The position numbers and the translations under genes were made by a program. The notes beneath the pieces are model-generated. The model did not search any database and was not told the DNA's origin. It saw nothing but the letters and a program-made list of their open reading frames with translations. From Actinomycetota bacterium (GTDB lineage Bacteria > Actinomycetota > Thermoleophilia > Gaiellales > Gaiellaceae): a stretch of DNA of 51,705 nucleotides. This document shows, piece after piece, positions 26,126-38,292 of the stretch (positions within the stretch are counted from its first letter, which is position 1; the number at the start of each line of letters is the position of its first letter). The stretch is from the NCBI GenBank assembly GCA_005888315.1, contig VAWH01000029.1, positions 1 through 51,705 on the forward strand, given 5' to 3'.

Positions 26126-27315
26126 CGGCGAGGGGCCGCGCGCTGCTCGGCCTCGGTCTGCTGACCTACGCCGCCGCGCGCGCGTTCGGCTCGAAGCCGC
26201 TCTATCCGGTCGCGCTGGGGCTTTTGTTCGCGGTCGCTCTCGCCTGGCTCTGGGTTCGCCTAGCGCGAGGCCCGATGCGCCTGCATCGGGAGATCGGCGC
26301 CGAGGAGCGCCTCGAAGGCGACGACGTTCAGGTTGAGCTTCGGCTCGAGCACAACGCGGCCGTCCCGCCGGCCTCGCTCGTCCTCGTCGAACGGCTCTCC
26401 GGCCTCGGCGAACGTCGCACGCCGCTCGACTCGGAGCACGGCCGCTACACGCTCTCCAGCGTGCGCCGCGGGCGCTACGTCTTCCTCGACGTCCGGGCCG
26501 TGCTGGAAGACGCGTTCGGCCTTCAGCGCGCCGAAATCCCGCTTGCCGCTCCCTGGACGCTGCTCGTCTACCCGCGCCTGGTCGAGCTCGAGCGGCTCTT
26601 CTCCGAGGGTGGAACCTATGCCCAGGACGGCCGGCGGCTGTTGCTCCGCCGGCCGAGCGGCTTCGACCTGCACAGCGTGCGGGACTACGAGCGGGGGGAG
26701 TCCCTGCGCAAGGTGCACTGGCGCTCCACCGCCAAGCGCGGCGAGCTGATGGTGAAGGAGCTCGAGGACGCGCCGCGCGACGAGATCGCGATTCTGCTCG
26801 ACGCCGAGGCGGGCGCGGTCGTCGGCGAGAGCTTCGACGTCCAGGTGCGTGCGGCGGGCTCGCTGCTGCTCGCGCAGGCTCGGCGCGGCCGGCAGGCGGT
26901 CCTGCTCGTCAACGGCGCCCGCCGAACCGAACAGCGCGTGCATTCGTACGAGACCGATTGGCAGCAGGCCTACGATCTGCTCGCCGCGGCGGAGCCGGAC
27001 GGCCACGCGCCCGCCGCCGCGCTCGTCGGTGACGAGGCGAGCACGCTCGGCCGTGCACTCGAGCTGACAGTGGTGACCGCAGCGTTGACTCCGTTGCTCG
27101 TCGAGCGGCTGCTACAGCGAACGCAGAGCCGACGCCCCGCTGCGCTTGTCTTCGTCGATTCGGCGAGCTTCGGCCCGAACGGCCCCCGACCGGCCCCGCG
27201 ACCGGATTTGCTTCGCCTGCAGGCGAGCGGGGTGCCTGTCGCCGTGATCCAGCGCGGGGACGACCTCACGGCGAAGCTCGCCGGGGCGCAAGTGAGCAGG
27301 GTCGCGCATGGCTAG
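26122..27315 (+). CDS. DUF58 membrane protein
   Basis: Two N-terminal membrane segments (about residues 5-45) are followed by a beta domain and the DUF58 signature FDLHSVRDYERGESLRKVHW, then STAKRGELMVKEL and a von Willebrand A-like fold (EIAILLDAE). DUF58 proteins partner with MoxR. The substrate process is unknown; envelope protein maturation is a common suggestion. Confidence 0.88.
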   Translation: MTARGRALLGLGLLTYAAARAFGSKPLYPVALGLLFAVALAWLWVRLARGPMRLHREIGAEERLEGDDVQVELRLEHNAAVPPASLVLVERLSGLGERRTPLDSEHGRYTLSSVRRGRYVFLDVRAVLEDAFGLQRAEIPLAAPWTLLVYPRLVELERLFSEGGTYAQDGRRLLLRRPSGFDLHSVRDYERGESLRKVHWRSTAKRGELMVKELEDAPRDEIAILLDAEAGAVVGESFDVQVRAAGSLLLAQARRGRQAVLLVNGARRTEQRVHSYETDWQQAYDLLAAAEPDGHAPAAALVGDEASTLGRALELTVVTAALTPLLVERLLQRTQSRRPAALVFVDSASFGPNGPRPAPRPDLLRLQASGVPVAVIQRGDDLTAKLAGAQVSRVAHG

Positions 27316-29539
27316 GACTGCCGCGTTCTGGGCCGCCCCGTCGGCGCTGCTGGCCTGGAGTTGGCTGCGGCTCAGCCAGCCGCACGCCGCCGCCTCGACG
27401 GCGCTCTCGCTGATCGCGCTCGCGCTGGCGCCGGCGCTGCTGCCTCGGCCCCGCCAGCGCGTGCTTGCGCTCGTGCCGGCGAGCGTCCTGGCCCTGCACG
27501 TGGCGCTCGGCGTCTGGCTCGTCCACCCACTCCGGCTGCTCGGACGCTTCGGCGGCGGCTTCCTCGAGTTCTACGACGTTCGGCTGCCGTTCGCGACCCC
27601 ATTGCATCCGAGGATGGAAGGCGTGATTCTCGTGGCTCTCTTCGCCTTCTGTGCGTGCCTCGGGGTGGTCGTCGCAGCGCGCAGGCCGGCACTCGCCGCA
27701 CTGGTGCTCGTCGTCGGTGTCGGCTGGCCCGCGACCCTGCTGACCGGCCCGGACGACCTGCTGCGCGGAGTTCTTCTGCTCGCGGCCGCGCTCTCGCTTA
27801 TCGCCGGCCTCGGCGGCCCGCTGCAACCGAGACGCCTGCTGCTAGCCGGCGTCGCGCTCGGCGCGATCGTGCTCGCGGCCTTCGCGGCGTCCACTTCGTC
27901 GGCCGTCGCCAGCGGCCAGGTCCTCCACTGGCAGGGCTGGGACTTCTACACGAAACCGGCGAAGCCGGTTGGGGTTGGATACGTCTGGAATTCGAACTTC
28001 ACGGGCCTGCACTTCCCGAAGAAGGTCACCCCGCTCCTGACGATCAGAGCGCCGAGCAGGCCGACGTACTGGCGCGCGACGACGCTCGATGTGTTCGACG
28101 GCCGCAACTGGCGCGAGAAGAAAGGAGCGGCGGTCCCGCCGATTCGGATCGGCGGCCGTGACGAGCTGCTCGCCGACCCCGAGCTGCCGGCGGCTGCGCG
28201 TGATCCAAGGCGCTGGTTCCGCCAAGACGTGCAGGTCCGGGCGCTCCGGGACAACCACTTCACCGGCGCCGGCGTCCCGGTCGCCTTCGAGCCAGGCTCC
28301 CACCCGGTCACCTACGCCCAGGGCGGCGTCGCCCACCTGGAAGACTCCCTGGCGCCGGGGGAGCGCTACAGCGTCTGGAGCTACGAGGCGCAGCCGACGC
28401 CGCAACGGCTCGCCGCGCTACCGGCCCGCTACCCCGAGCAAGTCAGGACTGTCGATCTCGAGGTGGAGCCGGGCGTCGCCGCGCCTCCATTCGGCGCTCC
28501 CAACCGCGAGCGGCAGGTGGCAGTGGTCTTCCGGCGCTCCCCTCGCCCGTACCAGGCCGTCTACCGGACGGCGAGGCGGGTCGTCGGCGAGCCCGCGAAT
28601 CCGTATGCCGCCGCGCTCGAGCTCGAGGGCTGGTTCCGCTCCGGAGCCTTCCAGTACGACGAGAGGCCGCCCCAAATCGCCGGCGTCCCGCCGCTCGCTG
28701 CCTTCGTCACGCAGACGCGTCGCGGCTACTGCCAGCACTTCGCCGGTGCGATGGCGCTGATGCTGCGCTATCTCGGGATCCCCGCTCGCGTCGCGGCGGG
28801 CTTCACGACCGGCGAGTACGACCGGAGCAAGCATGAGTGGACGGTGACAGACCACGACGCCCACACGTGGGTCGAAGCCTGGTTCCCCCGCTACGGGTGG
28901 CTTCCCTTCGACCCGACGCCCGGCCGCGGCTCCTTGGGCGGCTCGTACACGACCGCCTCACCGCACTTCGACTTCTCGGCCGGCCTGCTCGCCGTGGCAC
29001 AGCATCTGAAGCGGCCCGGTGCGTTCGACCTGCGAAAGCTTCGCGGCTCCGGCAAGGGCAAGGGTGCGAGGGCCGTGCCGACAGGGAAGACGCATACGAA
29101 GGCCGGCTCCTCGGGCGCCGGGATCGGTGCTCTCCTGCGGCTGCTCGTCCTCGTGGCTGCGGGCCTCGTTGCGGCCGTCGTGGCGACGAAGCTCGCGGTG
29201 CGGAAAGCCCGCTACTTGACGCGCGACCCGCGCATGCTTGCCCGCGCCTGCGTTTGCGAGCTCTCGGACTTCGCCGCAGATCAGGGGGCGAAGGCCCCGC
29301 CGAGCGCGACGCTGGGCGAGCTCGCGCAGCTCGTCGAGGCGGAGCTTGGGGTGTCGGCGTCGGCGTTCGCCTCGGCCGCGGCGGAAGCGCGATTCGGCCC
29401 GACCGTGCGCGCCCGCGCCGCAGCTCGCATTGCGCGCCGCGAACTGCGCTCTCTGCGCCGCGAGCTGCGCGCGGCACTGACTCGTACCGAACGTGCTCGC
29501 GGCGCCCTCTCGCTCCGCTCGCTCGGCCTGACCGCGTGA
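27308..29539 (+). CDS. Transglutaminase-like membrane protein (TgpA type)
   Basis: The 743-residue protein has about six N-terminal membrane helices (residues 1-200), then a large extracellular region with a transglutaminase core: C475 in RRGYCQHFAGAMALM, H519 in DHDAHTWVEAW, D535 in WLPFDPTPG. A further membrane helix near 600-620 leads to a cytoplasmic tail rich in Arg. It is probably a protease-like or crosslinking envelope enzyme working with MoxR and DUF58. It overlaps both neighbours. Confidence 0.9.
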   Translation: MARTAAFWAAPSALLAWSWLRLSQPHAAASTALSLIALALAPALLPRPRQRVLALVPASVLALHVALGVWLVHPLRLLGRFGGGFLEFYDVRLPFATPLHPRMEGVILVALFAFCACLGVVVAARRPALAALVLVVGVGWPATLLTGPDDLLRGVLLLAAALSLIAGLGGPLQPRRLLLAGVALGAIVLAAFAASTSSAVASGQVLHWQGWDFYTKPAKPVGVGYVWNSNFTGLHFPKKVTPLLTIRAPSRPTYWRATTLDVFDGRNWREKKGAAVPPIRIGGRDELLADPELPAAARDPRRWFRQDVQVRALRDNHFTGAGVPVAFEPGSHPVTYAQGGVAHLEDSLAPGERYSVWSYEAQPTPQRLAALPARYPEQVRTVDLEVEPGVAAPPFGAPNRERQVAVVFRRSPRPYQAVYRTARRVVGEPANPYAAALELEGWFRSGAFQYDERPPQIAGVPPLAAFVTQTRRGYCQHFAGAMALMLRYLGIPARVAAGFTTGEYDRSKHEWTVTDHDAHTWVEAWFPRYGWLPFDPTPGRGSLGGSYTTASPHFDFSAGLLAVAQHLKRPGAFDLRKLRGSGKGKGARAVPTGKTHTKAGSSGAGIGALLRLLVLVAAGLVAAVVATKLAVRKARYLTRDPRMLARACVCELSDFAADQGAKAPPSATLGELAQLVEAELGVSASAFASAAAEARFGPTVRARAAARIARRELRSLRRELRAALTRTERARGALSLRSLGLTA

Positions 29540-30240
29540 TCGAAGCGATCGTGATGGCCGCCGGCGAGGGCCGGCGGCTGCGGCCGGTGACCGAACGCTG
29601 GGCGAAACCGACCCTGCCGATCGACGGACACCCTGTGATCGCGACGTTGCTGCGCGAGCTGCGGAGCGCCGGCTGCGAGCGCGTCACCGTCGTGACGGGG
29701 CATCTCGCGGAGCAGGTCGAGCGTCTGCTCGGCGACGGCTCCGGTTTCGGACTGGAGCTTCGCTACGCGCGCCAGCCGCGTCCGGACGGATCGGCCGACG
29801 CGGTCTCCCGCGGGCTCGCCGCCGGGGCGGAGCCGCCGCTCCTCGTCGCCACGGCCGACACGGTCTTCCGGTCGGGCGATCTCTCCCGCTTCGCGAGCGC
29901 GTTCGCGAGCGCGGGCACCCCCGGCGCAGTCGCGATCAGGCGCGAGCCGGCGCCGGGGCCGCAACGCGCGGGAGTCGAGGTCGAGGGCGGCTTTGCTGGG
30001 CGGATCGTCGCGGCGGGCGAAACGCCGTTCGCGCACGCGTCGCTCTGGGGTCTCGGGCCCGAGTTGGTGCCGTACCTGGAAGGGCTCGGCGGCCCGCCGT
30101 TCGAGCTTGCCGAGGCCTACCAGCGGGCGATCGACGACGGTCTGCGAGTTTCCGCGTTTGAAGTCGGGCGAACCCGGGATTTGACGGATGCGCTTGACTT
30201 GGTACAGGAGAACTTTCCGTATTTGAGTAGGAGCGAGTAA
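29536..30240 (+). CDS. Sugar-1-phosphate nucleotidyltransferase-like protein
   Basis: The 234-residue protein has the signature VMAAGEGRRLRPVTERWAKPT near its start and the central VATADTVFRSGD acidic loop (the metal motif is TADT rather than GD). It would transfer a nucleotide to a sugar phosphate. It starts at GTG 29536 over the transglutaminase stop, so it belongs to the MoxR unit, which hints at an envelope polysaccharide role. Confidence 0.78.
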   Translation: MIEAIVMAAGEGRRLRPVTERWAKPTLPIDGHPVIATLLRELRSAGCERVTVVTGHLAEQVERLLGDGSGFGLELRYARQPRPDGSADAVSRGLAAGAEPPLLVATADTVFRSGDLSRFASAFASAGTPGAVAIRREPAPGPQRAGVEVEGGFAGRIVAAGETPFAHASLWGLGPELVPYLEGLGGPPFELAEAYQRAIDDGLRVSAFEVGRTRDLTDALDLVQENFPYLSRSE

Positions 30241-30247
30241 GCGCTGA

Positions 30248-30308
30248 GCCGTCGCTTGCGACGCCGACCGGAGGGCGTGGCGGCTTTGCCAACTCGCCCG
30301 TTTGAATC
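30248..30308 (-). repeat. Intergenic two-hairpin repeat, copy F (degenerate)
   Basis: In minus orientation: TCAAACGGGCG, TTGGCAAAGCC in the place of hairpin 1, then GGCGTCGC AA GCGACGGC. The outer stem of hairpin 1 is decayed. It fills the gap after the nucleotidyltransferase gene. Confidence 0.6.
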
Positions 30309-30347
30309 GGCTGTGGGATCACTGGCGTACATAACCTAAGAAGACCG

Positions 30348-30698
30348 ATGAGCGATACCTACAACCTCTTTCAGCAGGGCCGGGCTCACCTCCGCGAGGG
30401 CATGGCCGCACAGGCGACGGTCTCGCTCGAGAAGGCGAAGCGCCGGGAGCCGGAGAAGGCCTCGATCCGCGAGGCGCTCGGGATCGCCTACTTCCGCATC
30501 CATCGCTACGAGGCCGCCGAGAGCGAGTTCAGGAAGATGCTCGAGCTCGCCCCAGCCGACGATTACGCCCACTACGCCCTTGGTCGCTGCCTGGAGAAGC
30601 AGGGCCGGCAGACCGAGGCGCAGGGCCACTACAAGCTCGCCAGCTCGCTGCGGCCGGCCAGCAAGCACTATTCATCTCGCATTCGCGACCTGGCCTAG
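30348..30698 (+). CDS. Small TPR-repeat protein
   Basis: The 116-residue protein consists of about three tetratricopeptide repeats ([29 protein letters not shown] is the clearest), a scaffold for protein contacts. The partner is unknown. A TAACCT box at 30332-30337 could be its -10. dtd follows after 5 nt. Confidence 0.8.
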   Translation: MSDTYNLFQQGRAHLREGMAAQATVSLEKAKRREPEKASIREALGIAYFRIHRYEAAESEFRKMLELAPADDYAHYALGRCLEKQGRQTEAQGHYKLASSLRPASKHYSSRIRDLA

Positions 30699-30703
30699 AC
30701 GAC

Positions 30704-31138
30704 GTGCGCGCTGTCGTCCAGCGCGTCACGCGGGCCCGCGTCGTCGTTGACGCCGAAACCGTCGGCTCGATCGGCGCCGGTCTCTGCATCCTGCTTGGCG
30801 TCGCCGCCGAGGACACGGCGGACGAGGCCGGGCGCCTCGCCGGAAAGATCGCCCGCCTACGGGTCTTCGAGAACGAAGCGGGCAAGTTCGACCGGAGCCT
30901 CCTCGACGTCGGCGGCGAGGCGCTGGTCGTCAGCCAGTTCACGCTGATCGCCGACACCACGAAGGGCAACCGGCCGAGCTTCAGCGGGGCCGCACGGCAG
31001 GATCAGGCTGAGCCCCTCTACGGGGTTTTCTGCGACGAGTTGCGCGCACTCGGAACGCGCGTTGAGACCGGTGCCTTCGGTGCGCGCATGAACGTCGAGC
31101 TCGTCAACGACGGGCCCGTGACGCTCGTCCTGTCTTAG
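30704..31138 (+). CDS. dtd: D-aminoacyl-tRNA deacylase
   Basis: This is a typical 144-residue Dtd, with the active-site motifs SQFTL (77-81) and NDGPVT (135-140, cross-subunit Gly-cisPro). It releases D-amino acids wrongly attached to tRNA. The GTG start is 5 nt after the TPR gene, so they are likely co-transcribed. Along with dgcA/dgcN it is the second D-amino-acid function in the window. Confidence 0.95.
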   Translation: MRAVVQRVTRARVVVDAETVGSIGAGLCILLGVAAEDTADEAGRLAGKIARLRVFENEAGKFDRSLLDVGGEALVVSQFTLIADTTKGNRPSFSGAARQDQAEPLYGVFCDELRALGTRVETGAFGARMNVELVNDGPVTLVLS

Positions 31139-31144
31139 ACATAT

Positions 31145-31160
31145 GTATTTGACCTATACT
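31145..31160 (+). promoter_or_regulatory. padR -10 box inside an inverted repeat
   Basis: GTAT (31145-31148), 7 nt, ATAC (31156-31159) overlaps TATACT (31155-31160), the likely -10 box, 7 nt before the ATG. An operator here would give PadR autorepression of a leaderless transcript. Confidence 0.55.
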
Positions 31161-31167
31161 GGCGCGA

Positions 31168-31566
31168 ATGAGACATCGCCATCCACGGCGCGTTCGCAGC
31201 CGGCACCGGACGAGGCCGGGGCACTGGCACGTCCGAGCTCGCGTCGAGCGCTTCGTCGAGCCGTCGCTCCTGCTGCTGCTTCGTGAGCGGCCGCTCCACG
31301 GCTACGAGCTGATCGAACGCCTGCCCGAAGTGGCGGGGGAGGGACGGGTCGACGTCGGCAACCTCTATCGGCTTCTGCGCGCCCTCGAGGCCGAGGGGCT
31401 CGTCAGCTCGGAGTGGAGCGCCGACCTTCCCGGCCCGGCCAAGCGTACGTACGAGCTGACCGCCGAAGGCCGGCGGCTGCTCGACCGCTGGGCCGAGGCG
31501 CTGCGCCAGGCGCAGGCCGACGTCCAGAGCTTTCTCGACCGCTACGACCAGGACGAGAGGAGGTGA
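31168..31566 (+). CDS. PadR-family transcriptional regulator
   Basis: A basic His/Arg tail (RHRHPRRVRSRHRTR) is followed by the winged helix VEPSLLLLLRERPLHGYELIERL ... GNLYRLLRALEAEGLVSSEW and a short dimer helix, 132 residues in all. PadR proteins usually repress nearby genes. The small partner gene begins 4 nt downstream. Confidence 0.88.
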   Translation: MRHRHPRRVRSRHRTRPGHWHVRARVERFVEPSLLLLLRERPLHGYELIERLPEVAGEGRVDVGNLYRLLRALEAEGLVSSEWSADLPGPAKRTYELTAEGRRLLDRWAEALRQAQADVQSFLDRYDQDERR

Positions 31567-31570
31567 ACCG

Positions 31571-31750
31571 ATGCACGGAAGAAGACATCACCGGCGCGGC
31601 GGTTGCGGCCGCGGCCGCCGTTTCCCCGACGCGGAGACGCTGCTCCGCCGCCTGGAGGAGTACCAGCGCGACCTGGAGCAGGAGACGGCCGACGTGGCCG
31701 ACCTGATCCGCCGCCTCAAGGAGGAGAAGACGCAGACCGCCAGCGTCTAG
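31571..31750 (+). CDS. Small coiled-coil protein paired with PadR
   Basis: The 59-residue product starts with a Gly/Arg/His-rich head (MHGRRHHRRGGCGRGRR), then a coiled coil (ETLLRRLEEYQRDLEQETADVADLIRRLKEEK). ATG 31571 follows a textbook AGGAGGTGA. Small proteins of this build are often found next to padR genes. The function is unknown; the His/Cys head could bind metal. Confidence 0.65.
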   Translation: MHGRRHHRRGGCGRGRRFPDAETLLRRLEEYQRDLEQETADVADLIRRLKEEKTQTASV

Positions 31751-31753
31751 AGC

Positions 31754-31772
31754 GAACCGGCCCCGCCGGTTC
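31754..31772 (+). terminator. Hairpin after the padR pair
   Basis: GAACCGGC CCC GCCGGTTC, a perfect 8-bp stem 3 nt after the stop codon. There is no T tract. It lies between the converging padR unit and lepB. Confidence 0.5.
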
Positions 31773-31789
31773 AGGCGGGGCACTCGCTC

Positions 31790-32389
31790 CTAACGCACCG
31801 TGATCCGGTTCGGCGGCCAGTACGTGACCGATGCCGGCCCGATGAAGCTCGTCCGCGACACGGGACCCCAGTCGCGCGAGTCGCACGACGCCGATCGGTT
31901 GTCGCCGAGCATGAAGTACTGGTCCGGCTCGAGCTTCGTCCACCTGCTCGTCCGATGATCGCGCTCCGAAGCGGGGACGTACCGCTCGGTCAGCCGTTTG
32001 CCATCGACGAAAACGATCCCGTTTCGCTCGGAGACGGTCTCCCCGGGCAGGCCGATCACGCGCTTGATGAAGGTGAGCGAGCCGCTCTCGCCGCAGCTCG
32101 CCGCACCGGCCGGCGCACGAAAGACCGCGATCTCGCCCCGGCGCGGAGCGCGGAAGCGGTAGACGATCCGCAGTGCGATCACGCGGTCGGAGTAGTGCGC
32201 GCGGCAGCCGCTGGCAGGCTTCGCGCAGTGCAACGTCGGTTCCATCGACGCCGAGGGGACGCGGTAGGGCTTGGCCACCTCGGCTTCGAAGACGAGCACG
32301 AGTGCGACCGCGATCGCAATCGTCAGCGTCCAGTCGAGCACGCGGCGCCACCGTCGTGGCAGGCGTCCGAGCAGGCGGCCGGGAATCAC
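31790..32389 (-). CDS. lepB: Signal peptidase I
   Basis: The 199-residue enzyme has one N-terminal membrane segment (19-35), catalytic Ser48 in VPSASMEPTL, Lys109 in TFIKRVIGLPGE, and GDNRSASCDSRDWGPV (box E). An insertion LHCAKPASGCRAHYSD after the serine carries two cysteines. It cuts signal peptides outside the membrane. It is divergent from rimP. Confidence 0.93.
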   Translation of the reverse strand: MIPGRLLGRLPRRWRRVLDWTLTIAIAVALVLVFEAEVAKPYRVPSASMEPTLHCAKPASGCRAHYSDRVIALRIVYRFRAPRRGEIAVFRAPAGAASCGESGSLTFIKRVIGLPGETVSERNGIVFVDGKRLTERYVPASERDHRTSRWTKLEPDQYFMLGDNRSASCDSRDWGPVSRTSFIGPASVTYWPPNRITVR

Positions 32390-32412
32390 GCCTTGCTATC
32401 CTGCCAGCACCA

Positions 32413-32456
32413 CATTTCACCGGCTTGGCGAAATGGGCGCGCGGCGCCCATTTTTT
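32413..32456 (+). promoter_or_regulatory. Attenuator-like terminator in the rimP-nusA-infB leader
   Basis: AAATGGGCGC GCG GCGCCCATTT (32431-32453) with T to 32456 is a strong intrinsic terminator only 18 nt before the rimP ATG. An upstream hairpin CATTTC..GAAATG (32413-32435) uses the same AAATG, so the two compete. A TATCCT box at 32397-32402 could be the promoter -10. The divergent lepB gene leaves nothing else for this terminator to end. Confidence 0.7.
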
Positions 32457-32474
32457 ATGACGGTAGGAGGGCCG

Positions 32475-32917
32475 ATGCGAGACGTTTACACAAAGGAAAG
32501 GCAGCTCCAGGAGGAGCTCGCCGGGCGAATCGAACAAGGCGTCCCGGGCACGGAAGTGCTCGCCGTCGAGCTGCTCGGACCCGATCGCTTCTGCGTCTAC
32601 ATCGACCATCCCGAGGGCGTCGACCACGCACTCTGCGAGCGCGTCACCCGTGAGCTCGACGACTACCGGCGGGAGTACACCGTCGACGTCTCCTCACCCG
32701 GCTTCGAGCGGCCGCTGCGCAAGCCGGCGCACTTCGAGCGCTTCGTCGGCCGCAAGGTCGCGCTTCGCACCGCCGCCGAGATCGCCGGCCGGAAGCGCTT
32801 CAAGGGCGAGCTGATCGGTGCGGACGCGCAGGCTGTCCATCTCGCCACCGAGCCGCAGCCCGTGGACATCCCGTACGACCAGATCGTGCGGGGCAATCTG
32901 ATCGACGAGGGATCGAA

Positions 32918-32921
<4 letters not shown>
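32475..32921 (+). CDS. rimP: Ribosome maturation factor
   Basis: The 148-residue RimP has the N-terminal alpha/beta domain (ERVTRELDDY...YTVDVSSPGFERPLRKPAHFERFVGRKV) and a C-terminal SH3-like barrel (FKGELIGADAQAVHL). It assists 30S assembly. TAGGAGGG precedes ATG 32475. It overlaps nusA (ATGA). Confidence 0.94.
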
Positions 32922-34488
<1,567 letters not shown>

Positions 34489-34492
<4 letters not shown>

Positions 34493-34729
34493 CCGACTCG
34501 ATCAGGACGTGCGCCGGCTGCGGCCGCAAGGCACCGCAGGGCGAGCTGGTCCGCTTCGTCGCGCGCGACGGGTCGCTCGCATCCGGGCCGAAGGCGCCGG
34601 GGCGGGGCGTCTACACGTGCCGCAGGCTGGCCTGCTTCGAGCGCGCCGCGGCGGGCTCGGCATTCAACCGAGTCCTTCGACAGACCGTCCGCGTCGATCC
34701 GGCGCTGGCACGGCTCTACACTGACGCCG

Positions 34730-34737
<8 letters not shown>
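34489..34737 (+). CDS. ylxR: YlxR-type RNA-binding protein
   Basis: The 82-residue YlxR has the motif RTCAGCGRKAPQGELVRFV followed by GRGVYTC and CFERA. It lies between nusA and infB as in most bacteria and has been linked to RNase P or transcription control. The GTG start overlaps the nusA stop. Confidence 0.92.
34717..34722 (+). promoter_or_regulatory. Possible internal -10 box for infB
   Basis: TACACT lies 7 nt before the infB ATG (34730), the same spacing as at rnz and padR. It would give a leaderless infB message. It is inside ylxR. Confidence 0.4.
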
Positions 34738-36702
<1,965 letters not shown>

Positions 36703-36706
<4 letters not shown>

Positions 36707-37914
36707 CCGGGCGGACGAAAGACCCAGAGCCCGCCGACCATGTCGGCTGCGGCAACATACTTCCGGGTGGGGTAGACGCCCCAGGTGTAGGTACAGGACT
36801 GCTTGGCGCAGAACTCGTTCTCGGGATCGGGCGTAGGGCGCGGCAGGAACTGGGCCACGAACTTCGGGTGCCGCGGGTTCGAGATGTCGGCGACGATGAC
36901 ACCGAGCGCGTACCACGAGAAGTACGCGCGCTTGCCGATGATCTTCGCGTCATGGACGCCGAGTGTGAACCCGGCAGCGCCGCGCCTCCTTGCGTTCGCA
37001 ATCAGGCGCGCCGGCGGCTTGAAGACGCTCAGCAGGCGCGGCCGCCGCGGCTTCGAGATGTCCCAGAAGGAGGGGCGCCCACCGTTCGTCTCGTGAGTCT
37101 CGATCAGCACCCTGCCGTTCGGCGTGATCGCGGTCGAGTGCGCGGAGCCCTGCGGATCGGTCGTCCGGCCGAGGAGGCGTGGGCGGGTGGGGCTCGAGAT
37201 GTCGAGCATGACCGTGCCGAGGTTCCAATAGGAGAGATAGGCGCGCGTCGCCGCCGTATTGACGCGGACGGAATGGACGAACACACCAGGGGTGTTCCTG
37301 CGCATCGCAGCCGGCGCGATCCAAGAGCCGATCTCGGCCGGGTGCCGCGGGTCGGTGACGTCGAAGATTCGAAAGCCGGGGCTGGGAGGATGGCCCGGGA
37401 ACTCCGCGAGCGGAATCGCGGTGTAGACGTAGGCGCGACGGCGAACCGTCTGCAGCCAGATCTCGTGCGAGCCGCCGGGATCGGTGCGAACGAGCGAGAG
37501 CTGCCTGGGAGAGCCGGGGTTGGTGACGTCGTAGACGCCGAAACCCCGGAACGCGTTCGTCCCCGGGCAGTTCTGGAAGCTGACCGCGGCAAGCTCGCCG
37601 GTGAAGCTTGTCGTGGCTGCGTGCTGGACGATCGTCTTTTCGGTCCATGTCCCTCGGACCGCGAGGTCGGAGCCGTCGGCGAACGTCGAGACGTGGCGAG
37701 GCCGGCTCGGCCTGCTCAGGTCGTAGACCCGGACGCCCTGCGAGGGGCAGTTCCGTCCATGCCAGCTCGACAGGTAGGCGAAGCCGCGGTGGACGAAGAC
37801 GTCGCCCGTGTAGCCGCCGCCCGGATAGACGTGACCGAGAGGGCGAATCCGGTGCGCGCCGGCGGGCGAAAGCGCGAGAACCGCGGCGCCCACCGCCATG
37901 CCGATAAACCGCAT
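36703..37914 (-). CDS. Secreted LVIVD-repeat beta-propeller protein
   Basis: A signal peptide (MRFIGMAVGAAVLALSPAGA) is followed by about seven repeats of the type GVRVYDLSRPSRPRHVSTF / GFRIFDVTDPRHPAEIGSW, the LVIVD pattern that folds as a surface beta-propeller. The Cys pairs (NCPS, NCPG, CAKQSC) may form disulfides outside the cell. Function unknown. It interrupts the infB-ylxP-rbfA order on the opposite strand. Confidence 0.85.
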
Positions 37915-37948
37915 GTCTGCTTAGACGTACAAACCGACGCCTCGTTCG

Positions 37949-37968
37949 CGCCCGCCACAATGCGGGCG
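37949..37968 (+). promoter_or_regulatory. Inverted repeat at the ylxP start
   Basis: CGCCCGC CACAAT GCGGGCG is a perfect 7-bp inverted repeat ending on the first base of the GTG start. CACAAT in the loop could act as a -10 box of a leaderless message. It could be an operator or an RNA hairpin blocking the start. Confidence 0.45.
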
Positions 37969-38270
37969 TGGGCGCAGGCTATGTCGGCATCCTCTCCGCC
38001 GAGCTGCACTTCCCGGACGCGGGCTCGCTGAAAGGCAAGCGCAAGTACGTCAAGTCGGCCAAGGCGCAGCTGCAGCAGCGGTTCGGCGCCTCCGTGGCGG
38101 AGGTCGACCACCACGAGCTCTGGCAGCGCTCGCGGCTGACGCTCTCCTGCGTCGCGCGCGATCACCGCGAGCTGCTGGCGTTGTTGGACGGCGCCGAGCG
38201 CTACCTGGCCGGCCAGGAGTTCGAGCTCGCGGGCGTCGAGCGCGAGATCATCTCGCTGGACGACGCCTGA
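37968..38270 (+). CDS. ylxP: DUF503 protein YlxP
   Basis: The 100-residue DUF503 protein (VGILSAELHFPDAGSLKGKR...VAEVDHHELWQRSRLTLSCVA) is the usual neighbour of infB and rbfA, with a suggested ribosome-related role. Here it is cut off from both. Confidence 0.9.
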   Translation: MGAGYVGILSAELHFPDAGSLKGKRKYVKSAKAQLQQRFGASVAEVDHHELWQRSRLTLSCVARDHRELLALLDGAERYLAGQEFELAGVEREIISLDDA

Positions 38271-38292
38271 TCGTGGCTGCGCGGCCTCTGGA

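Noticed and set aside
31754-31772. Strong Rho-independent terminator
   Set aside because: The stem is good but no T tract follows in either direction, so it is listed only as a hairpin of modest confidence.
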